Assembly: GCA_963777755.1 (NCBI GenBank) | Contig: CAVZSC010000012.1 | Coordinates: 1-64,000, forward strand | From: DATFWC01 sp963777755 | GTDB lineage: Bacteria; Pseudomonadota; Alphaproteobacteria; Rhizobiales; Xanthobacteraceae | Length of the DNA stretch: 64,000 nucleotides | Reading direction: 5' to 3' | Shown here: positions 49,437 through 58,412 of the stretch, piece by piece | Layout: each line of letters opens with the position of its first letter | How positions within the stretch are numbered: the stretch's first letter is position 1 | The notes under the pieces: generated by a model | Seen by the model: only the letters and a program-made list of their open reading frames with translations | The model's database searches: none | Told to the model about the DNA's origin: nothing | Made by a program: the position numbers and the translations under genes

Positions 49437-50822
49437 TCAGGTGATGAAGTCACCGGCGCCGATCGTGCCGGTGGCCCCGGTGATGTCGAGCAACAGGTCG
49501 CCGGTATCCAGGAAAGCGATCAACGTCGCATCGACGTTGATCGCCAGATAGGTCCGCCCCGCGAACGTGAACTGTGCTGCCACGTTGTTGGTGCCGCCAC
49601 CCGCCAGCGCGTAGGCGGCGGCGATGGCGTTATTGGCGGACGCGTTGAGATCGCCGCCAGTCCCCGCCCCCATGTTGGCGGCGAACGTCACCGCCGTCGG
49701 CACCAGGAACCTGTCGCCGTCGAAATTGACGTCGGTGACGAATTCGACCGGCCCGCCGCCGACCGCGTTGTCGCCATCCTCGCCAGCACTCGCATAGGCG
49801 AAGACGTCGTTGCCGCTGCCGCCCGAGATGGTATCGATGGCGGCTCCGCCGGTGATCGTGTCGTTGTCCTCATTACCCTGCAGCGTGTCACGCCCATCGA
49901 ACGCCGTGACGAAGTCGTTGCCGAGTCCTCCGAATACCGTGTTGTTGCCGTCGCCGCCGAAGACGGTGTCGTCGCCCTCGTTGCCGAACAGGAGGGCGGA
50001 GCTGCCGATTCCGGCCACAATACAGTCGTTTCCGAACCCGCCGACGGCCGTATCGACTCCGGCGCCGGTCTCTATGCGGTCGGCGCCGCCGTTGCCGAAG
50101 ACCAGATCGGCTCCTGCGGTGGCAATCAGAACGTCATTCCCATCGGCGGAGTCGTTCCCGCCGACGATGGTGACCGACGACCTGGCCGAGGCGTTGATGA
50201 TGTCGCCGCCTTCGTTGCCGAAGACCTGAGCGGTTCCTGCCCCGATCAGCGAGACCGAATCGTTGCCGAGGCCGGCGAACACCGTGTCGGTCCCGAGCTC
50301 GTCCCGGACCGTGTCGTTTCCCTCGTTACCGAAGATCAGGTCGTTACCGCCACCGGAAGTCGACGTGGCAACCGAGTCGTTGTTGAAACCGGCGACCACC
50401 GTATTGTTGCCGCTGCGGTCGCCCAGCGTGTCGGCGCCCCCATTGCCGAAGATGAAGTCGAGACTCGCTCCCGCCTGGAGAAAATCAGGGCCGTCCGCCG
50501 AATCATTGCCGCCGACAAGCGTGTGTGGGGCGGTGGTGTCGCCGGCATTGAAACTGTCGGCGCCCTCGTTGCCGAAGAACAGAATGGAACCGGTGCCGAG
50601 GGGTGCGCGCGCGGAATCGTTTTCGGTGCCGCCGAAGATGGTGCCCGTATTGCCGGACTGCAGCGCAACCGTGTCGTTGCCGGAATTGCCGAACGCCTGG
50701 ACGCTGCCGGCCCCCGTCAGCATGCTGTCGTCGCCGGCGAGTCCGATGATCGTTCCCGGGCCGCCGTCGCCCGTCTGATTGAGCGAGTCGTTCCCCGCGG
50801 TCCCCGTGACGTTGTAGGCCAT
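49437..50822 (-). CDS. RTX-like calcium-binding repeat protein 1
   Basis: 461 residues without signal peptide, beginning MAYNVTGTAGNDSLNQTGDG. Residues about 20-340 are tandem nonapeptide-like repeats, both classical (FGGLGNDFVTAFDGRDTL) and a variant FGNEGNDTV. A fixed C-terminal domain follows: GPVEFVTDVNFDGDRFLVPT, then AANMGAGTGGDLNASANNAI and an end in LLLDITGATGTIGAGDFIT, the sort of C-terminus used for type I secretion. GGAGACAAGCGC lies upstream. It follows the OGT-like gene 1 by 48 bases in the same direction. Five paralogues in this window share the plan. Confidence 0.88.
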   Translation of the reverse strand: MAYNVTGTAGNDSLNQTGDGGPGTIIGLAGDDSMLTGAGSVQAFGNSGNDTVALQSGNTGTIFGGTENDSARAPLGTGSILFFGNEGADSFNAGDTTAPHTLVGGNDSADGPDFLQAGASLDFIFGNGGADTLGDRSGNNTVVAGFNNDSVATSTSGGGNDLIFGNEGNDTVRDELGTDTVFAGLGNDSVSLIGAGTAQVFGNEGGDIINASARSSVTIVGGNDSADGNDVLIATAGADLVFGNGGADRIETGAGVDTAVGGFGNDCIVAGIGSSALLFGNEGDDTVFGGDGNNTVFGGLGNDFVTAFDGRDTLQGNEDNDTITGGAAIDTISGGSGNDVFAYASAGEDGDNAVGGGPVEFVTDVNFDGDRFLVPTAVTFAANMGAGTGGDLNASANNAIAAAYALAGGGTNNVAAQFTFAGRTYLAINVDATLIAFLDTGDLLLDITGATGTIGAGDFIT

Positions 50823-50870
50823 GCGCTTGTCTCCGTCGAAAACCGCGCCCTCGACGCATCCGAGGCCGCC

Positions 50871-52328
50871 CTATACCACGACTTCAGCGCCCCTGCACCA
50901 CTTCGTCCACATGTCGCGAAAGGCGTTCTCCAGCGAGCGGGTAAAGTCCTCCGCATTGAAGGACTCGCTCGCTGCCAGTTTGGCACGAAGCGCCGCACGC
51001 CAGGTTGCGAGACGATCGAGATCGGCGGCGACCGCGACGGCCCGCGCCACATAGTCCTGCTCGCTGTGCGCCACGCAGGCGCCCAGCCCCAGCTGCCTGA
51101 GCAGCGTCGCGGTCGGGGACGTGGTCCTGGCGTCGAGGGTGATGACCGGGACGCCGCACCACAGGGCATTGCGGGTCGTGGTTCCGCCCGGGTACGGGAA
51201 CGGATCGAGCGCGACGTCGACACGATCGTAGGCGCGCAGGTGCTCGGCGTATGGCGAGTAGTCGGCGAACTCCAGGCGGTCGGCGGTTACGCCAAGCGAT
51301 CCGAACGTCTCGACGAACCAGCGGCAGCGCTCGGCTTCGCCCAGCCCGGCATACTTGAGGAACAGGCGGCTCCCCGGCACCTCGTGCATGATCGCGGCCC
51401 AGACGGCAATGATCTCGCGGCTCATCTTGCGCGGCGCGCTGAAGCTGCCGAAGGTGATGAAGCCGTTGGCGAGCGCCGGCGGCGGCGCGGGCGCGGGCGT
51501 GTCGGCGGGAAAGTTGAAACAGGTGGACGCGCTCGCCATGCGGTAGAGGCGCTCGGTGAAGAACGCGTCGCGATCCGGGCTGGTGGCGCTGTTCACGAGC
51601 CGGTAGTCGATCTCGGCGAGACCGGTCGTCGCCGGATAGCCGAGCCAGCTCACCTGCACGGGCGCCGGCTTGCGGGCGAAAACGGGCAGCCGGTTGGAAT
51701 CGGTGTGCCCAGCCAGGTCGACCACGATGTCGATCCGGTCGGCGTGGACCAGCGCGGCGGCCGCATCGTCCGACAGGCCCTGGATCGGACGCCAATGCGC
51801 GACCGCGCCCTTGACCGTCTCGGTGACCTGGTCCGGCCGAAAGACATTGGAATAGGCGAAGGTCTCGTAGTGGCGGGAATCGTGGCGCGTCAGCACCGGA
51901 AGCAGGAACAGCATGGCGGAATGCTGGTAGAAGTCGCCGGAGACGTAGCCGATGCGCAGGCGCCGGTGCGGATCGGGTGAATTGTCGTGGCGGAACCGAT
52001 CGCCGCGCCCGCCGAACGTGTGGCCGTAGCGGACATGCTCGGCGAACACATGGGCCGGGCTCAGACTCGGATGATGGCTGAGCTCGAACAGGTAGGCGCT
52101 GAAGATCCCCGCCGAGCGCGGCGCGAGCGCGACCGCCTGCTCGAGGTGATGCAGGGCGCGCGCGTGCTCGTTGAGCTGCTGGTGCGCCATGGCGAGCGCC
52201 GTATGATTCATGGCGACGGCCGGCTCCAGCGCGACGGCGCGCTGGAAGCAGTCCAGGGCTTCGAGGACCCGCCCGCCACGCAACTGACAGGCGCCGAGGA
52301 AACGCTGCGCCTCGCCCGAGGCGGGCAC
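50871..52328 (-). CDS. TPR / O-GlcNAc-transferase-like (SPINDLY-type) glycosyltransferase 1
   Basis: 485 residues from a GTG at 52328. TPR repeats (ALDCFQRAVALEPAVAMNHT then ALAMAHQQLNEHARALHHLE) precede the OGT catalytic region: RLRIGYVSGDFYQHSAMLFL, IDIVVDLAGHTDSNRLPVFA, PVQVSWLGYPATTGLAEIDY, FGSFSAPRKMSREIIAVWAA, RLFLKYAGL and DPFPYPGGTTTRNALWCGVP. Cytoplasmic UDP-sugar-dependent modification of Ser/Thr is the family activity. The same frame stays open upstream to 52526 and encodes further good TPR sequence (AHALLTQGRAADAEAAFRRL), up to the stop codon of RTX 2, but contains no ATG, GTG or TTG there; so the start is really undetermined. Confidence 0.9.
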   Translation of the reverse strand: MPASGEAQRFLGACQLRGGRVLEALDCFQRAVALEPAVAMNHTALAMAHQQLNEHARALHHLEQAVALAPRSAGIFSAYLFELSHHPSLSPAHVFAEHVRYGHTFGGRGDRFRHDNSPDPHRRLRIGYVSGDFYQHSAMLFLLPVLTRHDSRHYETFAYSNVFRPDQVTETVKGAVAHWRPIQGLSDDAAAALVHADRIDIVVDLAGHTDSNRLPVFARKPAPVQVSWLGYPATTGLAEIDYRLVNSATSPDRDAFFTERLYRMASASTCFNFPADTPAPAPPPALANGFITFGSFSAPRKMSREIIAVWAAIMHEVPGSRLFLKYAGLGEAERCRWFVETFGSLGVTADRLEFADYSPYAEHLRAYDRVDVALDPFPYPGGTTTRNALWCGVPVITLDARTTSPTATLLRQLGLGACVAHSEQDYVARAVAVAADLDRLATWRAALRAKLAASESFNAEDFTRSLENAFRDMWTKWCRGAEVVV

Positions 52329-52526
52329 GAGCTCGCAGGCCTGGCGGACCGCATCGGTCGCCTCGGCGAGCTTGTTCTGCCGGTCGAGCGCCCGCCCGAG
52401 CCCGAGCCATGCGGCGGCATCGGCGGGGTCAGCCTCGCACAGCCGACGAAAGGCCGCCTCGGCGTCAGCCGCGCGGCCTTGCGTCAGTAACGCGTGGGCG
52501 GTGGTATGGGCTCCGGCCGCCGTCGC

Positions 52527-53915
52527 CTATGCTCCGCCAGTGATGAAGTCGCCGGCGCCGATCGTACCGGTCGCTCCGGTGATGTCGAGCAGCAGATCGC
52601 CGAGATCCAGGAAAGCGTTCGGAGCTCCATCCACATTGATCGCCAGATAGGTGCGCCCGCCGAACGTGAACTGCGCCGCCACGTTGTTGGCGCCGCCGCC
52701 CGCCAGCGCATAGGCCGCCGCAATGGCGCTGTTGGCGGAGGCGTTGAGATCGGCGCCCGCCCCCGCTCCCATATTGGCGGCGAACGTTATCGCCGTCGGC
52801 ACCAGGAACCTGTCGCCGTCGAAATTGACGTCGGTGATGAATTCCACCGGACCGCCGCCGACCGCATTGTCGCCATCGTGGGACGCGTTCGTGTAGACGA
52901 ACACGTCGTTGCCGGTGCCGCCCGAAATCGTGTCGATGGAAACCTGGCCGAAGATCGTATCGTCGCCCTCGTTGCCCTGGATCGAGTCCCGTGCGTTACC
53001 AGCCCCGATGTCGTCGTTGCCGAGGCCGCCGAACACGGTGTTCGCGCCATCGCCGGCACGGACCGTGTCGTTGCCCTCGTTGGCGAAAATGAGATCGCCC
53101 AGCGCGAAGGCATCCAGCGAGTCGGCACCGAATCCGCCGACCAGCGTATTCGCCCCGCTGAGGGCGAAGATGGTGTCGGCACCGCCGTTGCCGAGGATGA
53201 AGTCGGAGCCGTCCGAGCCGTACAGCGAGTCGCTTCCATCCGCGGAATCGTTTCCGCCCGCAACCGTGACAGAGGATCTTGCGGAGGCGTCGATCGTGTC
53301 GGCCCCTTCGTTGCCGAAGAACTGGCCGGTACCGGTGCCGCCGAGAACCAAGTCATTGCCGAGCCCGGCGAATACCGTATCGGCGCCCGAGGTGAGCAGG
53401 ACCGTGTCGTTGCCCTCGTTGGCGAAGACCAGATCGTTGCCGGCGCCGGTGGACGACGACCAGAGCGAGTCGTTGCCGAAGCCGGCCACCATCGTGTTGT
53501 TGCCGTTTCCCCCGTCGATCGTGTCGGCGCCGCCGTTGCCGAAGATGAAATCGGCCCCCGTTCCCGTGCCGATCGAATCCGCCCCGTCGGAGGAATCGTT
53601 GCCGCCGATGACCGTATGGGCGGACGTGGCGCTCGAGGCCAGGAAGATGTCGGCGCCCTCGTTGCCGGACAGGACCATGGAGCCGGTCTGCGTCGGCACG
53701 ATGACCAGATCGTTCTCGCTGCCACCGAACACCGAGCCGGTGTTGCCGGCCTGGAGGAGGATCGTATCGTTGCCGGAGTTGCCGAACGTCTGGACGACGC
53801 CGGTCCCGGACTGCAGGCTGTCGTCGCCGGCAAGTCCGGTGATCGTCCCCGGACCGACGTCGCCTGTCTGGTTGAGCGAGTCGTTCCCCGCAGTCCCCGT
53901 CACGCTGTAAGCCAT
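52527..53915 (-). CDS. RTX-like calcium-binding repeat protein 2
   Basis: 462 residues beginning MAYSVTGTAGNDSLNQTGDV. Repeats such as IFANEGNDTVRAGDGANTVF and FGGLGNDDIGAGNARDSIQG fill residues 20-340. The conserved C-terminal domain (PVEFITDVNFDGDRFLVPTA, ANMGAGAGADLNASANSAIA) ends in DITGATGTIGAGDFITGGA. GAGGACAG precedes the ATG. Its TAG stop (52529-52527) is followed without a gap, in the same frame, by TPR coding sequence of the OGT-like gene 1. Confidence 0.88.
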   Translation of the reverse strand: MAYSVTGTAGNDSLNQTGDVGPGTITGLAGDDSLQSGTGVVQTFGNSGNDTILLQAGNTGSVFGGSENDLVIVPTQTGSMVLSGNEGADIFLASSATSAHTVIGGNDSSDGADSIGTGTGADFIFGNGGADTIDGGNGNNTMVAGFGNDSLWSSSTGAGNDLVFANEGNDTVLLTSGADTVFAGLGNDLVLGGTGTGQFFGNEGADTIDASARSSVTVAGGNDSADGSDSLYGSDGSDFILGNGGADTIFALSGANTLVGGFGADSLDAFALGDLIFANEGNDTVRAGDGANTVFGGLGNDDIGAGNARDSIQGNEGDDTIFGQVSIDTISGGTGNDVFVYTNASHDGDNAVGGGPVEFITDVNFDGDRFLVPTAITFAANMGAGAGADLNASANSAIAAAYALAGGGANNVAAQFTFGGRTYLAINVDGAPNAFLDLGDLLLDITGATGTIGAGDFITGGA

Positions 53916-53999
53916 CTGTCCTCGCTACATGCGGCCAAGCGCCGGCCGCATCTTCCATTACAGCCCGATGTGCAAACGTCGCCGGTTCCCGGCAGCGAC

Positions 54000-55409
54000 C
54001 TACACTCCGCCGGCGATGAAGTCGTCCGCGCCGATCGTTCCGGTCGCGCCGGTGATGTCGAGCAGCAGGTCGGTCGCGTCGACGAAGGTGTTCAACCCGG
54101 CATCCTGATTGATCGCCAGATAGGTCCGACCCCCGAACGTGAATTGCGCCGCGACGTTGTTCACGCCACCGCCCGCCAGCGCGAACGCTGCAGCGATCGC
54201 ATTGTTGGCAGAGGCGTTCAGATCGCCGCCGGTGCCGGCTCCCATGTTGGCGGCAAAGGATATCGCCGTCGGGACCACGAACTTGTCGCCGTCGAAATTC
54301 ACGTCGGTGATAAACTCGACAGGACCGCCGCCCACCGCATTGTCACCGTCGTCGCCGGCATCCGAATAGGCGAACGCGTCATTGCCGGTGCCGCCCGAGA
54401 TGGTGTCGATGGCGTCACCGCCGCGGATCGTGTCGTTTTCCTCGTTGCCCTGAATCGTGTCGCGTCCGGTGCCGGCGGTGACCGTGTCGTTGCCGAGACC
54501 GCCGAACACGGTGTTGGCGCCGTCGCTGGCGACGACCGTGTCGTTGCTCTCGTTGGCGAAGATGAGATCGGACGCTCCGCCGGTCACGATCGAGTCGCCG
54601 CCAAAGCCCCCCACGGCGGTGTCGGCTCCTCCAACAGTGATGAAGCCGATTCCAACGATAGTATCCGCACCACCATTGCCGAAGATGATGTCGGCGTCCA
54701 CGCTGCCATAGAGAAAGTCGCTCCCGTCCGCGGAATCGTTCCCGCCGACAATGGTGACGCTCGATCTCGCCCCGGACGCCACGACCGTGTCGGAACCTTC
54801 GTTGCCGAAGATCTGGCCGGTCCCGGTGCCGGCCAGGAAAATCGAATCATTGCCCAGGCCGCCAAACGCCGTGTCGGTCCCGGGGGTAAGGTGAACGGTA
54901 TCGTTGCCCTCGTTGGCGAACACCAGGTCGTTGCCGGCACCTGCGGTCGGCGACCAGATCGAGTCGTTGCCATTGCCGCCGACGACCGTGTTGTTGCCGT
55001 TGCCGCTGGTGATCGTGTCGGCGCCACCGTTGCCGAAGATGAAATCCGCCCCGGTTCCGGCCAGGATCGAGTTGGCACCGTCGGACGAATCGTTGCCCCC
55101 GATGATCGTCTCGGCAGAGCTCGTCCCCGACGTGTTGAAGATGTCGGCGCCCTCGTTGCCGGCGAGGACCATGGAGCCCGTGCCCGCAGGGGCGACGATG
55201 CAGTCGTTCTCGCTGCCGCCGAACACCGTGCCGGTGTTTCCGGACTGGAGCAGAATCGTGTCCTTCCCGGAATCGCCGGCGACCGAGGCATTGCCGGTTC
55301 CGGCCTGCAGGCTGTCGTCGCCGGCAAGTCCGTTGATCGTGCCTGGTCCGACGTCGCTGGTCTGATTGAGCGAATCGTTCCCCGCAGTCCCCGTCACGCT
55401 GTAGGCCAT
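54000..55409 (-). CDS. RTX-like calcium-binding repeat protein 3
   Basis: 469 residues beginning MAYSVTGTAGNDSLNQTSDV, very close to RTX 2 at both ends but diverged in the repeat region, which contains an extra stretch (GNGGADTIVGIGFITVGGAD). C-terminal domain GPVEFITDVNFDGDKFVVPT and ANMGAGTGGDLNASANNAIA, ending GATGTIGADDFIAGGV. GGGGGAATCC precedes the start. It lies between the OGT-like gene 2 and RTX 2, so gene order is glycosyltransferase, then RTX, RTX. Confidence 0.88.
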   Translation of the reverse strand: MAYSVTGTAGNDSLNQTSDVGPGTINGLAGDDSLQAGTGNASVAGDSGKDTILLQSGNTGTVFGGSENDCIVAPAGTGSMVLAGNEGADIFNTSGTSSAETIIGGNDSSDGANSILAGTGADFIFGNGGADTITSGNGNNTVVGGNGNDSIWSPTAGAGNDLVFANEGNDTVHLTPGTDTAFGGLGNDSIFLAGTGTGQIFGNEGSDTVVASGARSSVTIVGGNDSADGSDFLYGSVDADIIFGNGGADTIVGIGFITVGGADTAVGGFGGDSIVTGGASDLIFANESNDTVVASDGANTVFGGLGNDTVTAGTGRDTIQGNEENDTIRGGDAIDTISGGTGNDAFAYSDAGDDGDNAVGGGPVEFITDVNFDGDKFVVPTAISFAANMGAGTGGDLNASANNAIAAAFALAGGGVNNVAAQFTFGGRTYLAINQDAGLNTFVDATDLLLDITGATGTIGADDFIAGGV

Positions 55410-55530
55410 GGATTCCCCCTGGATTCACCGGCAAGGCCGCAACCCCGCCACGGTGCTTTATGCCGAACCTATAACACGAAGGCGATGGATTCGGGCAAGC
55501 CTTGCGGCTCAATCATGGCTTGCATTCGGC

Positions 55531-57258
55531 TCATTCCGCCGAGGCCGTGTACTTGCTGCACCAGGCCTCCCACATTTCGAGGAATGCCCCCTCGAGCGCG
55601 CGGGTGAATTTTTCCGTATTGAAATAGTCGCTTTCAGCCAGTTTATCGCGGATTTCCCGTCTCCACGCGGCGAGCCGCGCAAGGTCGGAGGCCACCCCTA
55701 CCGCACAGGCGACATAACCAGGCGTGGTCTGTGCAATGCAGGGGCCGAGGCCGAACTGTCGCAGCACGCCCGCGTTGACGGATCCGGTTTTCGCCGGGTC
55801 GTCCAAGGTGATTACCGGAACACCGCACCACAGCGCGTTGCGGGTCGTGGTTCCGCCCGAGTAGGGGAAGGGGTCGAGCGCGACGTCGATCTTGCCATAG
55901 GCGCGAAGGTAGTCGGCGTAGGCCGAATGGCCCTCGAAATCGAGTTGGCCGGAGGCCACGCCGCGTGCCGCGAACGCCTCAACGAACCAGCGGCACCGCT
56001 CGGGCTCGTGCAGCCCGGCGTACTTGAGCAGCAGACGGCTTGCCGGCACCTGGCGCAGAACGGCAGCCCAGACGTCCACGACCTCCGGGCTCATCTTGCG
56101 AGGGGAATTGAAGCTGCCAAAGGTGATGAAGCCGTTGGCGAGCGCCGGCGGCGGGGCGGGCGGCCCGACATCGACGGGCGGGTTGAAGGAGGCGGCGATG
56201 CCCGGCATGCGGTAGAGGCGCTCGGTGTAGAAGGCCTCGCGCTCCTTGCGCGCCGCGCAGCTCGCGATCTTGTAGTCGATCTCGCGCAGCCCGGTCGTCC
56301 CCGGATATCCGAGCCAGGTCGCCTGCACCGGGGCAGGCTTGCGGGCGAACACGGGCAGGCGGTTCGAGTCGGTGTGCCCGGACAGATCGACCAGGACATC
56401 GATTCCGTCGCCGTAGATGAGCTGGGCGGCGGCATCGTCCGGCATACCGGCTATCGATCGCCAATGCTCGACCAGCGACCTGATCCGATCGGTGACGGAG
56501 TCGGGCCGGAACACGTTGCCATAGGCGAAAATCTCAAATCGGCCGCGGTCGTGGCGCTCCAGAACCGGCAGCAGGAACAGCATCGCCGAATGCTGATAGA
56601 AATCGCCGGAGACGTAGCCGACGCGAAGGCGCCGTCGCGGGTCGGTCGGGGGTCGATGGCGGAAGGGCTCGCCGCGCCCGCCGAAGGTCTGCCCATAGCG
56701 CACGTGCTCCGCGAGCACCTGCGCCGGGCTCATCCCGGGGTGATGGCAAAGCTCGAACAGGTAGGCACTGAACAGCGGCGCCGATCCAGGTGACAGATCC
56801 ACGGCGCGCCGCAGGTGCGCGAGTGCCGCGTCATGGTCGTTGAGCTGCTGGTAGGCGACCGAAAGCGCGAGGTGATTGCTCGCCTGCGCGGGGTCCGCCG
56901 CGACGGCACGCTCCAGCCAGCGCAGCCCGGCCAGGACTTCCCCGGCACGGACTTTCGACGCTCCGAGCAGCCGCTGCGCTTCGGCCCACGCGGGCGCGAG
57001 GTCGCAGGCACGCTGAAAGGCGGCGATGGCCTCGGCCTGCTTGCTCTGCCGATCGAGCGCCCGTCCGAGCCCGAGCCAAGCGCCCGCATCACCGCCATCC
57101 GCTTCGCAAAGGCTGCGGAACGCCGCCTCCGCATCGCCAAATCGCGCTTGCGCCAGCAGCGCGTGGGCAAGGGTCCGGGCATCGGCCGCATCGCCCGTGC
57201 GAGCCGGGGCGGCTGAACGGGTTGCGCTATCGGAGATCGGCTCGACCGGCGTTTCCAT
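55531..57258 (-). CDS. TPR / O-GlcNAc-transferase-like (SPINDLY-type) glycosyltransferase 2
   Basis: 575 residues from METPVEPISDSATRSAAPAR. Four to five TPRs (ALLAQARFGDAEAAFRSLCE, GRALDRQSKQAEAIAAFQRA, RWLERAVAADPAQASNHLAL) precede the OGT domain: RLRVGYVSGDFYQHSAMLFL, IDVLVDLSGHTDSNRLPVFA, WLGYPGTTGLREIDYKIASC, RLLLKYAGLHEPERCRWFVE, DPFPYSGGTTTRNALWCGVP. About 60% alike to copy 1 by eye. Possible starts at 57318 or 57291 would lengthen it; none has a strong binding site. First gene of the OGT 2 - RTX 3 - RTX 2 - OGT 1 - RTX 1 run; divergent from the DegT gene. Confidence 0.92.
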   Translation of the reverse strand: METPVEPISDSATRSAAPARTGDAADARTLAHALLAQARFGDAEAAFRSLCEADGGDAGAWLGLGRALDRQSKQAEAIAAFQRACDLAPAWAEAQRLLGASKVRAGEVLAGLRWLERAVAADPAQASNHLALSVAYQQLNDHDAALAHLRRAVDLSPGSAPLFSAYLFELCHHPGMSPAQVLAEHVRYGQTFGGRGEPFRHRPPTDPRRRLRVGYVSGDFYQHSAMLFLLPVLERHDRGRFEIFAYGNVFRPDSVTDRIRSLVEHWRSIAGMPDDAAAQLIYGDGIDVLVDLSGHTDSNRLPVFARKPAPVQATWLGYPGTTGLREIDYKIASCAARKEREAFYTERLYRMPGIAASFNPPVDVGPPAPPPALANGFITFGSFNSPRKMSPEVVDVWAAVLRQVPASRLLLKYAGLHEPERCRWFVEAFAARGVASGQLDFEGHSAYADYLRAYGKIDVALDPFPYSGGTTTRNALWCGVPVITLDDPAKTGSVNAGVLRQFGLGPCIAQTTPGYVACAVGVASDLARLAAWRREIRDKLAESDYFNTEKFTRALEGAFLEMWEAWCSKYTASAE

Positions 57259-57362
57259 GCGAGTTGCCCAGCGGCCGCTCACACAGCACATGCGCTCGCG
57301 AAGATCAAACTCGTGCATTATGAGGGGGTGCGCCAACGCAGCCCGAGCCGTGTCTTGCCCGC

Positions 57363-58412
57363 ATGATCCGTTTGCTGGTTCCCGATCTGCCCTCCGCCGA
57401 CGAGGTGCTGCCGTGGCTCCGGCGCATCGATCAGACCCGCTGGTACACCAATTTCGGGCCGCTGCAGCGCGAGTTCGCCGACGCGATCGCGCGCCTGCTC
57501 GATCCGGAGAATCCGCCCGCCACGACGGCCGTCAGCTCAGGAACCGCGGCCCTGTCGCTGGCGCTGCAGGCGCTCGGTCTGCCGGCTGGCGCGCGGGCGC
57601 TCATGCCTGCCTTGACGTTTCCGGCGACGGCCGCGGCCGCGGTCGCGGCCGGGCTGACGCCGGTATTCGCCGACGTCGATCAGGGGAGCTGGCAGCTCAC
57701 CCCGACAATCGTCGAGGCGGGACTCGGCGGATTCGATGTGGTCGTCCCGGTCGCAACCTATGGGTGCCGGCTGCCGGCGCAGGAGTGGGACCGCTTCGTC
57801 GAACGCACGGGCGTTCCGGTCGTGATGGACGCCGCCGGCGCGTTCCTGCGACAGGAGATGCCACGGAGATGCACGGTCGCATTCAGCTTTCACGCCACCA
57901 AGACGTTCGGGATCGGCGAAGGCGGACTGATCGCGTCCGACGATCGGGAATTGGTGGAAGCCGCCGCACGCTTGAGCAATTTCGGCTTCCGCTCGGGGCG
58001 CGCCGAGATGGTGGCCGGCAACGCCAAGCTCAGCGAATACCACGCGGCGGTCGGGCTCGCCCAGATCGCGCGCCTTCCGCTGCTGAAGGAACGTCACGCG
58101 CGCGTGCTGGCCGCGTATCGCGCGCAGCTGTCGCCGGGGCACATCCAGGCCGGAACGCCCGGCGTGTTCGCGGTCCGTGTCGCCGACGCGGACGCTGCCG
58201 GCGAAAGGCTCAAGTTCCTCGGGATCGAAACCCGGCGATGGTATCAACCCCTGCTCAGCCGCCACGCCGCCTATGCGCATGTGCCGTCGGCGATGGAGCT
58301 CGAGGTTTCCGCCGCGCTGGAAAATCGCCTTCTCGGCCTGCCGTTCCACAATTTCCTCGAAGAGCAAGACATCGCACGCGTGTGCAAGCTGCTGGACAGC
58401 GAAATCCGATGA
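57363..58412 (+). CDS. DegT/DnrJ/EryC1-type PLP aminotransferase
   Basis: 349 residues. Marks of the sugar-aminotransferase family: VSSGTAALSLALQALGLPAG, PALTFPATAAAAVAAGLTPV, VVMDAAGAFL (Asp 156 contacts PLP), SFHATKTFGIGEGGLI with PLP Lys 180, and NFGFRSGR. The usual substrate is a nucleotide-linked keto-sugar. It starts the plus-strand cassette in the middle of the RTX cluster; its stop overlaps the ATP-grasp gene (ATGA). It may build the sugar donated by the OGT-like enzymes, or an amino group joined by the ligases. Confidence 0.9.
   Translation: MIRLLVPDLPSADEVLPWLRRIDQTRWYTNFGPLQREFADAIARLLDPENPPATTAVSSGTAALSLALQALGLPAGARALMPALTFPATAAAAVAAGLTPVFADVDQGSWQLTPTIVEAGLGGFDVVVPVATYGCRLPAQEWDRFVERTGVPVVMDAAGAFLRQEMPRRCTVAFSFHATKTFGIGEGGLIASDDRELVEAAARLSNFGFRSGRAEMVAGNAKLSEYHAAVGLAQIARLPLLKERHARVLAAYRAQLSPGHIQAGTPGVFAVRVADADAAGERLKFLGIETRRWYQPLLSRHAAYAHVPSAMELEVSAALENRLLGLPFHNFLEEQDIARVCKLLDSEIR

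Noticed and set aside
52494..55607. 1037-codon open frame on the plus strand across the RTX 2 and RTX 3 genes
   Set aside because: It is antisense to two clear RTX genes; its sequence is Arg/Val/Gly/Asp-rich and periodic because it mirrors the RTX repeats in GC-rich DNA.
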